NCBI GenBank assembly: GCA_036561005.1
Contig: DATBQE010000084.1
Coordinates: forward strand, 1 to 52,954
Length of the DNA stretch: 52,954 nucleotides
DNA from: PKWO01 sp036561005
GTDB taxonomy: Bacteria; Pseudomonadota; Gammaproteobacteria; Burkholderiales; Burkholderiaceae_D
Direction of reading: 5' to 3'
Part shown: positions 1 through 8,347 of the stretch, one piece after another
Position numbering within the stretch: position 1 is the stretch's first letter
Layout of the letters: each line of letters begins with the position of its first letter
Position numbers and translations under genes: made by a program
The notes under the pieces: generated by a model
Told to the model about the DNA's origin: nothing
What the model saw: only the letters and a program-made list of their open reading frames with translations
Databases searched by the model: none

Positions 1-1
1 G

Positions 2-1033
2 GCCGGCCTCGTCCCGCACAGCCGCGTCATCATGGAAAAGCCCTTCGGCACCGACCTGGCCAGCGCCCAGTCGCTCAACGCCAAGCTGCATGAGGTCTTC
101 GCCGAGGAGCAGATCTTCCGCATCGACCACTTCCTGGGCAAGGAAGCAGCGCAGAACATCCTGGCGTTCCGCTTCGCCAACGGCCTGTTCGAGCCGATCT
201 GGAACCGCAACTTCATCGACCATGTGCAGATCGACGTGCCCGAGACGCTGGGCCTCGGCAAGCGGTCCGGCTTCTACGAGGCGACCGGCGCGTTTCGCGA
301 CATGGTGGTGACCCATCTGTTCCAGATCCTTGCCTTCGTGGCGATGGAGCCGCCGACGGCATTGGAGCCGGCGCCGATCAGCGAGGAGAAGAACAAGGTC
401 TTTCGCAGCATGTCGGTGATCGACCCGAGGAATGTCGTGCGCGGCCAATATTCGGGCTATCGGTCGGAAGAGGGCGTCGATCCCGAATCGGACACCGAAA
501 CCTTCATCGCCTTGAAGTGCACCATCGACAACTGGCGCTGGGCCGGCGTGCCGTTCTTCCTGCGCACCGGCAAACGCATGGCCGATCAATTGGCCGAAAT
601 CGTGGTCCGCTTCAAACCGGTGCCGCACTCGATCTTCCCGCAAGCTGCCGGCACCACACAGCCGAACTGCCTGATCATTCGCCTGCAGCCGGACGAGGGC
701 CTGCAACTGAGCCTGATGGCCAAGACGCCCGGCGACGGCATGAAGTTGAAGCCGGTCGATCTCGAACTCGATTTCCGCGAAAGCTTCAAGATCCCGCGCA
801 TGGAAGCCTACGAGCGCCTGTTGCTCGACGTCCTGCGCGGACAATTGACACTGTTCATGCGCAGCGACGAACTCGAAGCGGCGTGGGAATGGGTGGAACC
901 CATCCTCAATTATTGGGAGCAGGAAGAGATCGAGCCGATTCCTTATACCTCCGGCACATGGGGTCCCGCGGCAGCCAGCGCACTGATAGGCCGCGACGGG
1001 CTGCAATGGCGCGAAGAAGCATTGCCCGAATAA
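2..1033 (+). CDS. zwf: Glucose-6-phosphate 1-dehydrogenase, 5'-truncated by window edge
   Basis: Oxidises glucose 6-phosphate to 6-phosphogluconolactone with NADP(+), the entry step of the oxidative pentose phosphate and Entner-Doudoroff routes in the cytosol. The frame is open from base 2, upstream of the first ATG at 32, and reads AGLVPHSRVIMEKPFGTD, so the gene starts outside the window and roughly the first 140-150 residues of a family of about 490 are missing. The active-site signature RIDHFLGKE (nt about 119-145) contains the catalytic His and substrate-binding Lys. Family blocks FANGLFEPIWNRNFIDHVQI and PFFLRTGKRM follow, and the C-terminus is complete. It lies 15 bp upstream of an RpiR/HexR-type regulator gene, the usual partner of zwf in betaproteobacteria. 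No frameshift is visible. Confidence 0.97.
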   Translation, partial: AGLVPHSRVIMEKPFGTDLASAQSLNAKLHEVFAEEQIFRIDHFLGKEAAQNILAFRFANGLFEPIWNRNFIDHVQIDVPETLGLGKRSGFYEATGAFRDMVVTHLFQILAFVAMEPPTALEPAPISEEKNKVFRSMSVIDPRNVVRGQYSGYRSEEGVDPESDTETFIALKCTIDNWRWAGVPFFLRTGKRMADQLAEIVVRFKPVPHSIFPQAAGTTQPNCLIIRLQPDEGLQLSLMAKTPGDGMKLKPVDLELDFRESFKIPRMEAYERLLLDVLRGQLTLFMRSDELEAAWEWVEPILNYWEQEEIEPIPYTSGTWGPAAASALIGRDGLQWREEALPE

Positions 1034-1048
1034 AGGCGCCCAACTTCC

Positions 1049-1903
1049 ATGTTGCTCGACTCGATCCGTACCCAATTCTCGATTCTGTCGAAATCGGAGA
1101 AAAAGGTCGCCAACGCCGTGCTGAGCAACCCGGATCTCGCGGTCTCGGGCAACATCACGGCCCTGGCAAAAAGTGCCGACGTTTCGGAACCGACCGTCGT
1201 GCGCTTTTGCCGGGCTTTGGGTTATGACGGTTGGCAGGAATTCAAGCTCAAACTCGCGCAAGGCCTGGCCCTGGCCATGCCCGGCATGGACGAGTTGCCC
1301 TCGCAGGACGACCTGGCCAGCGACCTGGTCAACAAAATATGCAGCCGCTCGATCAACACCCTGCTCGACCTGCGCAACAATCTCGACGCCGATGCCATCC
1401 AGCGTGCGCTGGAAATCCTTGGCCAATCGAACAAGATCGAATTCTACGGCCAGGGCACCTCGGGCATCGTCGCTGCTGATGCCCAACACAAGTTTTTCCG
1501 CTCGGGTGTGCCGACCGTCGCCTATAGCGATCCACACATCCACAGCATTGCTGCCTCCCTGTTGAAGAAGGGTGATGCAGTCGTTGCCATCTCGCAGCGC
1601 GGCAACAGCCCCGCTCTGCTGCGTAGCGTGCAACTGGCGCGCAACATGGAAGCCGACGTCATCGCTCTCGCCCCAAGCGGCACACCACTAGCTGACCTCG
1701 CCACCGTGCTGGTGCCGATCGACCTGAGCGTCAACACCGATCCCTACACACCGATCTCGGCGCGCCTCGCGCACCTCGTTGTGATCGACATTCTTGCTGT
1801 CGGTCTCGCCCTGCGCCGCGGTCCCGAGTTCCGCAACAAGATGCAGAATGCGCAAAAAGCCTTGCAGAAATACGACATGCAGTTTGATTCGTTTTTCAGA
1901 TAG
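1049..1903 (+). CDS. hexR: RpiR/HexR-family transcriptional regulator
   Basis: 284-aa cytosolic repressor-type regulator. An N-terminal RpiR-type helix-turn-helix occupies about residues 1-75 (SEKKVANAVL, then SADVSEPTVVRFCRALGY). A SIS sugar-phosphate-binding domain follows at about 120-255 (IEFYGQGTSGIVAADAQHKF, then AISQRGNSPALLRSVQLAR). HexR proteins sense 2-keto-3-deoxy-6-phosphogluconate and control zwf/edd/eda-type genes. The position directly after zwf (15-bp gap) supports this subfamily assignment rather than a generic RpiR protein. No strong Shine-Dalgarno precedes the ATG, so translation may be coupled to zwf. The ligand is inferred from family and context, not from the sequence. 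Confidence 0.88.
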   Translation: MLLDSIRTQFSILSKSEKKVANAVLSNPDLAVSGNITALAKSADVSEPTVVRFCRALGYDGWQEFKLKLAQGLALAMPGMDELPSQDDLASDLVNKICSRSINTLLDLRNNLDADAIQRALEILGQSNKIEFYGQGTSGIVAADAQHKFFRSGVPTVAYSDPHIHSIAASLLKKGDAVVAISQRGNSPALLRSVQLARNMEADVIALAPSGTPLADLATVLVPIDLSVNTDPYTPISARLAHLVVIDILAVGLALRRGPEFRNKMQNAQKALQKYDMQFDSFFR

Positions 1904-1929
1904 TCAAACTTATTTCGCCAGTTGGTACA

Positions 1930-1956
1930 ATTGCCTCGCCTCGCAGGCGAAGCAAT
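1930..1956 (+). other. Hairpin downstream of hexR
   Basis: The arms ATTGCCTCGCCT and AGGCGAAGCAAT can pair around a 3-nt CGC loop with one internal C/A mismatch. It sits 26 nt after the hexR stop but is not followed by a T-tract. It could be an RNA-stabilising or weak termination structure at the end of zwf-hexR. The remaining 120 nt before the next gene hold nothing recognisable. Confidence 0.4.
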
Positions 1957-2080
1957 AGCGCTCCCAATTTGGTTTGACAATCGAGGTTGCATTGACGATC
2001 AACGCACATTTTGCAGCTTGATGTCTGCGCGGATATACTTGCACATCACCTGGCTGTGCAATCACTTGGAAAGATTAACC

Positions 2081-2449
2081 ATGTCCTGGTTTAGACTTGG
2101 CCCGTTTGTCTTTTTGTTCTTGTTTCTTGCCAATTATTTCTTCCTCGTGCGCCCAAGACGGAAAGAAGCGGCGACACCACAAACGAAATCAGCACCCAGG
2201 ATAACAATCTTGGGCGGCATCTCGATCTTGCTTGCGGTGTCGCTCATCGTCGCAGGAATTGCCGCTCCGCAATTGGCACCCGGTAGCGATTTTGGCCAAT
2301 TCATGAAACAGGACCTGGCCATACTTTACCTGGCAATTTGGGTCTGGTTTTTCCTGACAGTGCTGGCTACCGTCGGCGATTTGACGGGGTTTCCCTTATG
2401 GGAAAGAGCCACATCTCCAGATTCCCGCAACCCATCGCAAGATACGTGA
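2081..2449 (+). CDS. Small integral membrane protein, unknown function
   Basis: The open frame extends upstream to 1922, but the ATG at 2081 is preferred: it has GGAAAG about 9 nt upstream, and the upstream part has no protein-like character. This gives 122 aa. Three hydrophobic segments are visible: about residues 4-24 (FVFLFLFLANYFFLV), 42-65 (ILGGISILLAVSLIVAGIAA) and 84-104 (LYLAIWVWFFLTVLATVG), separated by a basic loop (RPRRKE). I do not recognise the family. Its stop (2447-2449) lies 15 bp from the end of the convergent YiaA-like gene. A short imperfect hairpin spans the junction (2446-2468) and may serve both transcripts. Confidence 0.65.
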   Translation: MSWFRLGPFVFLFLFLANYFFLVRPRRKEAATPQTKSAPRITILGGISILLAVSLIVAGIAAPQLAPGSDFGQFMKQDLAILYLAIWVWFFLTVLATVGDLTGFPLWERATSPDSRNPSQDT

Positions 2450-2464
2450 TGTCCGAGTTCCGGA

Positions 2465-2863
2465 TCACTGCTGCAGATTCAAATCGCGGGTATTCTTTTG
2501 TACGGCCACAGCAGCGAAAAGGCTCAGCACAAAGCTCATACCATAGAACCCTTTTTCGCTCATCGCAAGCGTCGCGTTCCACAAGCCTATGGTCAACAGG
2601 CAAAGCACCATGATGACCGACAACCAGCACAATCCGAAATAGATGCCGGTAACCGGAATTCCTTCCAGTTTGTCGCGCACGCTTTTTTGCAACGACACCG
2701 CAGCAAACAGCCCAAACATCAGCAGTGTGAAGTAGTAGCCTTTTTCATTGAGCTGCATCGTGGCGTTCCACAGCCCCGTTGTGAAGGCGATAGCCCCGGC
2801 GAGCAAGGCGAGCCATGAAACTCCGATGAATGCGGAAGACGGTTTGTGGTGAGTTGCGTTCAT
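2465..2863 (-). CDS. YiaA/YiaB-family inner membrane protein
   Basis: 132-aa polytopic membrane protein with two copies of the YiaAB module. The first contains GLWNATMQLNEKGYYFTLLM and the second GLWNATLAMSEKGFYGMSFV. Each consists of two hydrophobic helices around a conserved GLWN...EKG(Y/F)Y loop followed by FAAV..QK..RD. This internal duplication is characteristic of YiaA. Start at the ATG at 2863. The protein is expected in the cytoplasmic membrane; family function is unknown. It stands alone, convergent with the preceding small membrane protein gene. Confidence 0.85.
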   Translation of the reverse strand: MNATHHKPSSAFIGVSWLALLAGAIAFTTGLWNATMQLNEKGYYFTLLMFGLFAAVSLQKSVRDKLEGIPVTGIYFGLCWLSVIMVLCLLTIGLWNATLAMSEKGFYGMSFVLSLFAAVAVQKNTRDLNLQQ

Positions 2864-2982
2864 TTTTCCCTATCCAGTTGTTTGGCAGAACAGGGCTAAT
2901 TCTATTGCGGGGCGGCCACTTTGCCATCTCCTATGGCGAAAGCAGCCGCGCAAGTATCCGTCGGTAGCAGGATGCGATACTT

Positions 2983-4653
2983 TTACAACCCAAGGGCGGT
3001 GATGAATCCGTTTGTGAAGCCGAGTGTTCCCGCGTTCCCCAAGCCATTGCACGTGCCCGATGGTCCGTTCGGGTCATAAGGGCAGTCCACGTCGCGATCG
3101 AAGGACCAGAAATGCACACCGGCCAGGCCGTTGCTGTTGACGAAGGAGGAGACAGTGGTGATATCGGATATCTGGAAAATGTCGGGCACCGAATCGTTCT
3201 GTCCTATCATCGGTGTCAATTCGATCTGGTTGTACGGCACACCATAGGCGGTATGCAAGCTTATCGCTGCCTGCACTGCGGACGCGCCCATGTTGCACTG
3301 CCCGTTGGATACGGCGCAAATGTCCGATGTTGCACCGGGCCCATAGTCCATCACCATCAGGTTGATCAGATAATTCTTCATGCCGAAGTAGGATATCGAA
3401 TCCAGAACCATTTGGCCGTAGCTACTGAGCCCAGTCGCACTACCGCCGGTAGTGCCAACGGTAAAGCTGAAGCGCAAATTCGGATAAATCTTTTGCGCAT
3501 TGATCACGCGCTGCACCAGGTTGTCGACATCGGACTGGGTCCAATCGACCGCACTGCCGCCCTCAATGTCGAAATCGACGCCGAGCATGCTGCTGGAGTA
3601 ATAGCGCTGCAGGAACTGCGTGAATCCGACGTCGGAGGTGCACTTGAATTGCTGGGCCCAGCCGCCGGTGGAGACGATGTAATACTTGCCGGCGTTGACG
3701 AAAGCCGGCACATTGGCCGCTGCGAACGAGGCGCCGTCGATGCCGTCCCAACTCTCGGAGCCGCAATTGCCTGCCGCGAAGGCCCAAGTCAGCGTCGGAT
3801 TACTGGCCGACATGGCACCTGTCTGCGGCTCGGCATTGCCATATACCGAAGTTTGCATCAAAAAGGAATCGGTCATGCCGCCGGTTGTGATCTCCTTGTA
3901 GGCACTGAAGGAAAATGACAGGGGCGTCGGCAGGCTGGCAATCGTGACGTCGATCGTCGATTGATAATTGCCGGTGCTGGCGGCCACGATATCGCTCAGC
4001 ATGGCGCGGGCAATATTGGCCGCCGGCGCGCCACGATAGGCGCCGATTGCATTTTCACTTGACACACTGGCGCTAAAGTCGGCCGCCACGTTGAGCCGGT
4101 TCTGAATCAACTGGGCGTCGAGCAAGCCTTGCGGCGTGCCGTTCGCCAGAGCACCGGCCATGATGGCCAGTGCTGCATTGCCTCGCGTGAGCGATCCGCG
4201 GTCGATTGCATCGCTCCAATACGAAAGCCCACCGGCCAACGGCGACCGGTTCAAGACGTGTTGGAATACCGCTGTGACGAAATCGCCGGTCGTGCCGCTT
4301 CCATACAGTATCTGTGACTCTTTGCTGGCGCCAAAGCTGTCGATCAACGACTTCACAGAGGCATTGGTATCATAGGCATTGACCAGTTCCTGTATGTCGG
4401 TCGGTGCTGCGCCCGCTTGCAGAGCCGCTTCGAAATTCGACAACCCGATGGGGTCGGCCGGGCGGCCGAAATAGGAAATGTACAGCTCCTGCACCACGGT
4501 TTCATAAGAGGCTACCTCGGCCTTGGCGTAACGACCAAAATGCTTCGCTTGGGCAGAAGCATTCAAACTGCCGGACGTATCGCTTGCGCCGCATCCACTT
4601 AATAACACCAGGCAAGTTGCCGCTAATATTGCATTCCTGAAAGTCAGTTGCAT
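2983..4653 (-). CDS. GH18-type glycoside hydrolase lipoprotein with DUF4214-like region
   Basis: Chosen start is the ATG at 4653, preceded by GGGGAA 5 nt upstream; the open frame runs further up to 4848 without protein-like content. This gives 556 aa. Residues 1-21 form a lipoprotein signal (hydrophobic core then LLSGC, Cys21). Residues about 45-215 look like DUF4214 (ELYISYFGRPADPIGLSNFE; later VLNRSPLAGGLSYWSDAI), a module of secreted and surface proteins. Residues about 245-556 form a GH18 barrel: the catalytic motif DFDIE gives D360, D362 and E364, MDYG (435-438) is a typical GH18 strand, and HFWSFDRD (515-522) is a late barrel tryptophan strand. It probably hydrolyses chitin or another N-acetylglucosamine polymer at the outer membrane or cell surface. 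The substrate is not proven. Neighbours give no polysaccharide locus. Confidence 0.82.
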   Translation of the reverse strand: MQLTFRNAILAATCLVLLSGCGASDTSGSLNASAQAKHFGRYAKAEVASYETVVQELYISYFGRPADPIGLSNFEAALQAGAAPTDIQELVNAYDTNASVKSLIDSFGASKESQILYGSGTTGDFVTAVFQHVLNRSPLAGGLSYWSDAIDRGSLTRGNAALAIMAGALANGTPQGLLDAQLIQNRLNVAADFSASVSSENAIGAYRGAPAANIARAMLSDIVAASTGNYQSTIDVTIASLPTPLSFSFSAYKEITTGGMTDSFLMQTSVYGNAEPQTGAMSASNPTLTWAFAAGNCGSESWDGIDGASFAAANVPAFVNAGKYYIVSTGGWAQQFKCTSDVGFTQFLQRYYSSSMLGVDFDIEGGSAVDWTQSDVDNLVQRVINAQKIYPNLRFSFTVGTTGGSATGLSSYGQMVLDSISYFGMKNYLINLMVMDYGPGATSDICAVSNGQCNMGASAVQAAISLHTAYGVPYNQIELTPMIGQNDSVPDIFQISDITTVSSFVNSNGLAGVHFWSFDRDVDCPYDPNGPSGTCNGLGNAGTLGFTNGFITALGL

Positions 4654-4855
4654 TGTGTTCCCCATGAGGCCCGGGCGACGCGACACGCGCACACCTATTG
4701 CGATCATGGTACACATAGATTGCAAAAAATTCCATTGCGATTTCCTTAACAACACAAGGAAATTCCCGCAACTGCCATACCAATTTTTCTTCACACGAAT
4801 GCACAGCGGCGGCACGAAACCGTACCACCTGCCAAATCGGACTACCACCTAACGC

Positions 4856-5659
4856 TTAGTGGGTAACGGCCAATTCGATATCGCTACGCTCCCCGTACGT
4901 GTAATACGCCATATCCGCTTCATCAAACTGCAGAGCGTATTGCAAGCCGTTGTAGAAACGCTTGCGATAGGAATTGACAAGATCGATGCCGGAGCGGATT
5001 TCGGTCATGATTACGGCATTGTCTTCATACTTGAGCAAGGCGTTCAAGAGCATGGGGAAATGCGAGTTGGCATCGTGTACGATGTGATCGTCAAGGTAAC
5101 GCCGGGCTGCGGCCTTGTCGGCACGCACCTGCGCGGTATCGCCAGCGTCGATGCAGAAAATTTCAGGGAAGAGATGATCGCGCGAGCTGACGGCGGCGCG
5201 GTATTCGAGGGGAATAATGTTCTCCAGCGAGAGCACGGCGCCGGCCATGCTGAAGACCGTTCCTTCAGACTCTATCTCCAGAAAGGCATTGACGTGCGCG
5301 CGTGTTGCGGGCAATAACGGAAAGCCATCGATATCGGCATCGATGTCGATGGCGCGCAGATAAGTTGTCTTCCATTGGCGATGATTCATGTCGTAGTGAA
5401 TCTTGCCGTCGGCTCCCATGCCAATTTCATCGTTGGCATTCGCCTGCAATGCGCCCGCCAGTTCGTCGTCACCCAGGATGCGCGCCAATTGGGCGGCCTT
5501 TTCCACCAAACGGACAAAATTGCTGGCGACATAGGCACGCTGTGCCGCATACAGTTTGTACTGCGACTTGTTGAATTCCTTGCGCAGCAGGGATAGCACG
5601 ACGGGGTCATCGCGCACGACGGCTTTGTTTTCGCTGATCACATAATTCTTCAGATTCAT
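4856..5659 (-). CDS. All-helical protein, possible heme-oxygenase-like diiron enzyme
   Basis: The open frame begins at 5791, but the ATG at 5659 (MNLKNYVISE) is preferred: GAG lies 7 nt upstream and the earlier part is low quality. This gives 267 aa, soluble and predicted helical. Residues that could be metal ligands of the heme-oxygenase-like diiron oxidase fold are E78 and H88, E146 (LSLENII) and the late helix H192-x3-D196-x3-H200 (DDHIVHDANSHF). The spacing resembles that superfamily, but I recognise no specific subfamily, so substrate and reaction are unknown. It lies 202 bp upstream of the GH18 lipoprotein gene and 128 bp downstream of the chemoreceptor, all on the same strand, with no clear operon link. 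An alternative is a plain helical DUF protein. Confidence 0.6.
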   Translation of the reverse strand: MNLKNYVISENKAVVRDDPVVLSLLRKEFNKSQYKLYAAQRAYVASNFVRLVEKAAQLARILGDDELAGALQANANDEIGMGADGKIHYDMNHRQWKTTYLRAIDIDADIDGFPLLPATRAHVNAFLEIESEGTVFSMAGAVLSLENIIPLEYRAAVSSRDHLFPEIFCIDAGDTAQVRADKAAARRYLDDHIVHDANSHFPMLLNALLKYEDNAVIMTEIRSGIDLVNSYRKRFYNGLQYALQFDEADMAYYTYGERSDIELAVTH

Positions 5660-5787
5660 TTTAATCTCGACAAGTAAGTTTGGTAGCCCTTGTATTTGCG
5701 AGCTGAAGCAAGTCCATCCCGGCAGGCCGAATTCGGAAGGACTCATGATGAACAACAGGGAATTACCGTGCGACTGCAGGTTTGCAT

Positions 5788-7569
5788 TCAACTTCGCGAT
5801 TTCACCACGCGCGCTTGGTTGAGCTTCAATACGCTTGCCTGCTGCCGCTGCGTTCCTGTCTGTCGGACCGGCAATGGCAATTGTGCAGCACGCGCTGACT
5901 CGGTCAAATGCCGCACGTTGGCTGCCCCCGGTGACATCGAGGACAAAATTGCTGCGCTGCCTGAACCGACAAGGCGACCGGGATCGACGCGTTGCGTCGG
6001 CGTCGTGCGCACAACAGTGCCGTTCAACTTGAACACGCTGACCACCTGAGAAAGGCTGACGGCCTGATCTTGCAGTGATCCCGCAGCCGCCGCGGCCTGT
6101 TCGACCAGCGCGGCATTTTGTTGCGTGACGTCATCCATTTCCATCACGGCGCGGTTGACTTGTTCGATGCCTTGCGATTGTTCCTGGCTGGCCGCGGTGA
6201 TATCGGACATGATATCGGTGACGCGACGTATGCTGTTCACTACTTCGGTCATGGTGTCGCCGGCAAGATTGACCAGTTTGCTGCCAACTTCAACCTGTTC
6301 CACCGAGTTGTCGATCAGCGACTTGATTTCTTTCGCTGCGGCGGCAGATCGTTGTGCCAGCGTGCGTACTTCCGCAGCGACGACAGCGAATCCGCGACCC
6401 TGCTCTCCCGCGCGCGCCGCTTCCACGGCGGCATTGAGGGCCAGGATATTTGTCTGGAACGAAATGCTATCGATGACGCCGATGATGTCAACGATCTTTC
6501 TCGACGATGCATTGATCGAACCCATGGTCGCCACGACCTGCAATACGACGTCACCTCCCTTGACTGCAACGTCCGAAGCGGCTTTTGCCAGGCTGTTTGC
6601 CTGGAACGCATTATCAGCGTTGTGCTTGACAGTGCTGGTCAGTTCTTCCATCGACGACGCGGTTTCTTCCAACGAACCTGCCTGCGATTCCGTGCGCGCC
6701 GACAAATCCATATTACCGCGTGCTATCTCGGTGCTCGCCGTGGTGATGGTCTCGGCACCGTGACGCACTTCGCCGACGATGCGCACCAGGCTCTCATTCA
6801 TGTCACGTAGCGCATGCAGCAATTGACCGGTTTCGTCATTCGATTGCTCTTCCCCGATGTAACTGGTCAAGTCGCCGGCGGCGACCGTCTTGGCCACCCG
6901 CACGGCTTGAGACAGCGGACGCGTGATACTGCGCGCAATGAAAAAACTGATCACGCCAAGCACCGCCACCAAGGCCAGGGCGCCCAGCGAGAAGTCGGCC
7001 AGACGCGCCCAGAAAACGGCATCGACCGTGTCGACATACACGCCGGAGCCGATGATCCAGCCCCAGACCGGAATACCTTTGGCGTAGGAAATTTTCGGCA
7101 CCGCTTCCTGCTGGCCTGGCTTCGGCCACATGTAGGGCACGAAACCGGCACCGTTTGCCTTGACTACATTCGCCATTTCCACAAACAGGTGCTTGCCCGC
7201 CGGATCCTTGTTTTCGCTGAGATCCTTGCCTTCAAGTTCAGGCTTGATCGGCTGCATGACCATACGCAGTTGCGAGTCGAAAATGAAATAGTAGTTGGCG
7301 TCGCCAAATCGCATTGTTTTCACCGCCTCCAATGCCTTGGCCTTGGCTTCGCCCTCCGGCATTGCGCCTTTTGATGCCAGATCCTGGTAGTGCACAATCA
7401 CCGAACTCGCCGTCTCCACTTCCTGGCGTATGGCATTCTGTCGTTCTTCCATGATCAGCGATCGCTCGGACAACAGGGTTATCGCGGTAAGAGCAGCAAT
7501 GCCGATTACTGCACTGGATACGAGTAACCAAAGTTTCTTCGACACCGTCAGCGAAAACAAATTTGCCAT
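5788..7569 (-). CDS. Methyl-accepting chemotaxis protein with periplasmic Cache domain
   Basis: 593 aa from the ATG at 7569 (GGGA about 7 nt upstream); an in-frame ATG at 7581 is less well placed. Order: TM1 about residues 12-34, periplasmic single-Cache region about 45-190 (NYYFIFDSQLRMVMQPIKPE, then VWGWIIGSGVYVD), TM2 about 195-215, HAMP about 216-270 (ARSITRPLSQAVRVAKTVAA), and signalling domain about 290-530 containing the hairpin-tip signature ILALNAAVEAARAGEQGRGF. It transmits ligand occupancy to CheA/CheW. Cache receptors of this type often sense small organic acids, but the ligand cannot be read from sequence. No che genes are nearby. The tail is long and low-complexity and has no evident CheR-docking pentapeptide. 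Confidence 0.95.
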   Translation of the reverse strand: MANLFSLTVSKKLWLLVSSAVIGIAALTAITLLSERSLIMEERQNAIRQEVETASSVIVHYQDLASKGAMPEGEAKAKALEAVKTMRFGDANYYFIFDSQLRMVMQPIKPELEGKDLSENKDPAGKHLFVEMANVVKANGAGFVPYMWPKPGQQEAVPKISYAKGIPVWGWIIGSGVYVDTVDAVFWARLADFSLGALALVAVLGVISFFIARSITRPLSQAVRVAKTVAAGDLTSYIGEEQSNDETGQLLHALRDMNESLVRIVGEVRHGAETITTASTEIARGNMDLSARTESQAGSLEETASSMEELTSTVKHNADNAFQANSLAKAASDVAVKGGDVVLQVVATMGSINASSRKIVDIIGVIDSISFQTNILALNAAVEAARAGEQGRGFAVVAAEVRTLAQRSAAAAKEIKSLIDNSVEQVEVGSKLVNLAGDTMTEVVNSIRRVTDIMSDITAASQEQSQGIEQVNRAVMEMDDVTQQNAALVEQAAAAAGSLQDQAVSLSQVVSVFKLNGTVVRTTPTQRVDPGRLVGSGSAAILSSMSPGAANVRHLTESARAAQLPLPVRQTGTQRQQASVLKLNQARVVKSRS

Positions 7570-7585
7570 ATCATGTCCCATTGAT

Positions 7586-7603
7586 GGGAATTAATTAATT
7601 CCC
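7586..7603. promoter_or_regulatory. 18-bp perfect palindrome ahead of the chemoreceptor gene
   Basis: GGGAATTAATTAATTCCC is a perfect dyad 17-34 nt upstream of the chosen chemoreceptor start. It could be an operator, or a hairpin in the mRNA leader that affects ribosome access. The binding protein is unknown. Confidence 0.45.
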
Positions 7604-7820
7604 CATGGAAACTAATCTAGGCGCTTTTGTCGTGAATTACATCCTGTTAATTCTTACAGGCAACATGATGACGTAGAGTACGATTGACAATAAATAGACC
7701 GAGCAGCGTCATTTAGTTGATCAAACATCATGGAATCTTCCGCAAAAATTGGACGTATGCGAATCGCATGCCTTGTCTTGCCCCAAAGCGCCGGCCGATT
7801 TTTCACTTTCAGAAAGCAGT

Positions 7821-8249
7821 ATGCGAATGATCAGGAACCCTGAATATTTCAATAGCTTCGGCGGCGATTTTCTACCCGGACTACTCGGCATCAAAGTGAC
7901 AAAAGTCGGCGACATGCTGCTCGAAGTCGAGCTTGATGTGCGCAAGGCTCTACTCGCACCCAACGGTTACCTGCACGGCGGCACCGTCGTGAGCGTGGCC
8001 GATACTGCTTGCGGCTATGGGTGCATCGCCAACCTTCCGCAAGGAGCCAGCAGTTTCACCACAATTGAATTGAAGACGAACTACCTCGGCACCGCAAGAG
8101 AAGGTGTGATTGCCTGCGAAGCCAAAGCCATCCACGCAGGCCGGACCACACAGGTATGGGACGCATCGGTATTTCATCGTGGCGACGGCAACAACAGGCT
8201 GATTGCCACGTTCCGCTGCACGCAAATGATTCTGTGGCCGAAAGGTTAA
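7821..8249 (+). CDS. PaaI-type hotdog thioesterase
   Basis: 142 aa from the ATG at 7821 (AGAAAG upstream). The frame is open from 7749, but the extra 24 residues are not family-like. It has a single hotdog fold with the PaaI hallmark NGYLHGGTVVSVADTACGYG: Asn and HGG form the CoA-thioester site, with Asp in the following helix. It hydrolyses acyl-CoA thioesters, often aromatic or medium chain; the exact substrate is unknown. Typical family length. It is encoded just upstream of tal in the same direction (98-bp gap) and divergent from the chemoreceptor. The 250-bp gap before it holds the palindrome described above and no clear promoter. Confidence 0.88.
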   Translation: MRMIRNPEYFNSFGGDFLPGLLGIKVTKVGDMLLEVELDVRKALLAPNGYLHGGTVVSVADTACGYGCIANLPQGASSFTTIELKTNYLGTAREGVIACEAKAIHAGRTTQVWDASVFHRGDGNNRLIATFRCTQMILWPKG

Positions 8250-8347
8250 AATAGCGGCCTGCCCCAAAAACCTGTGCGGCACGGCTGATAACGCGACGAT
8301 TTCAGCCAGTGAGCGGTCTTGCCCAATACTTTCTTTTGAAAAGCGCC

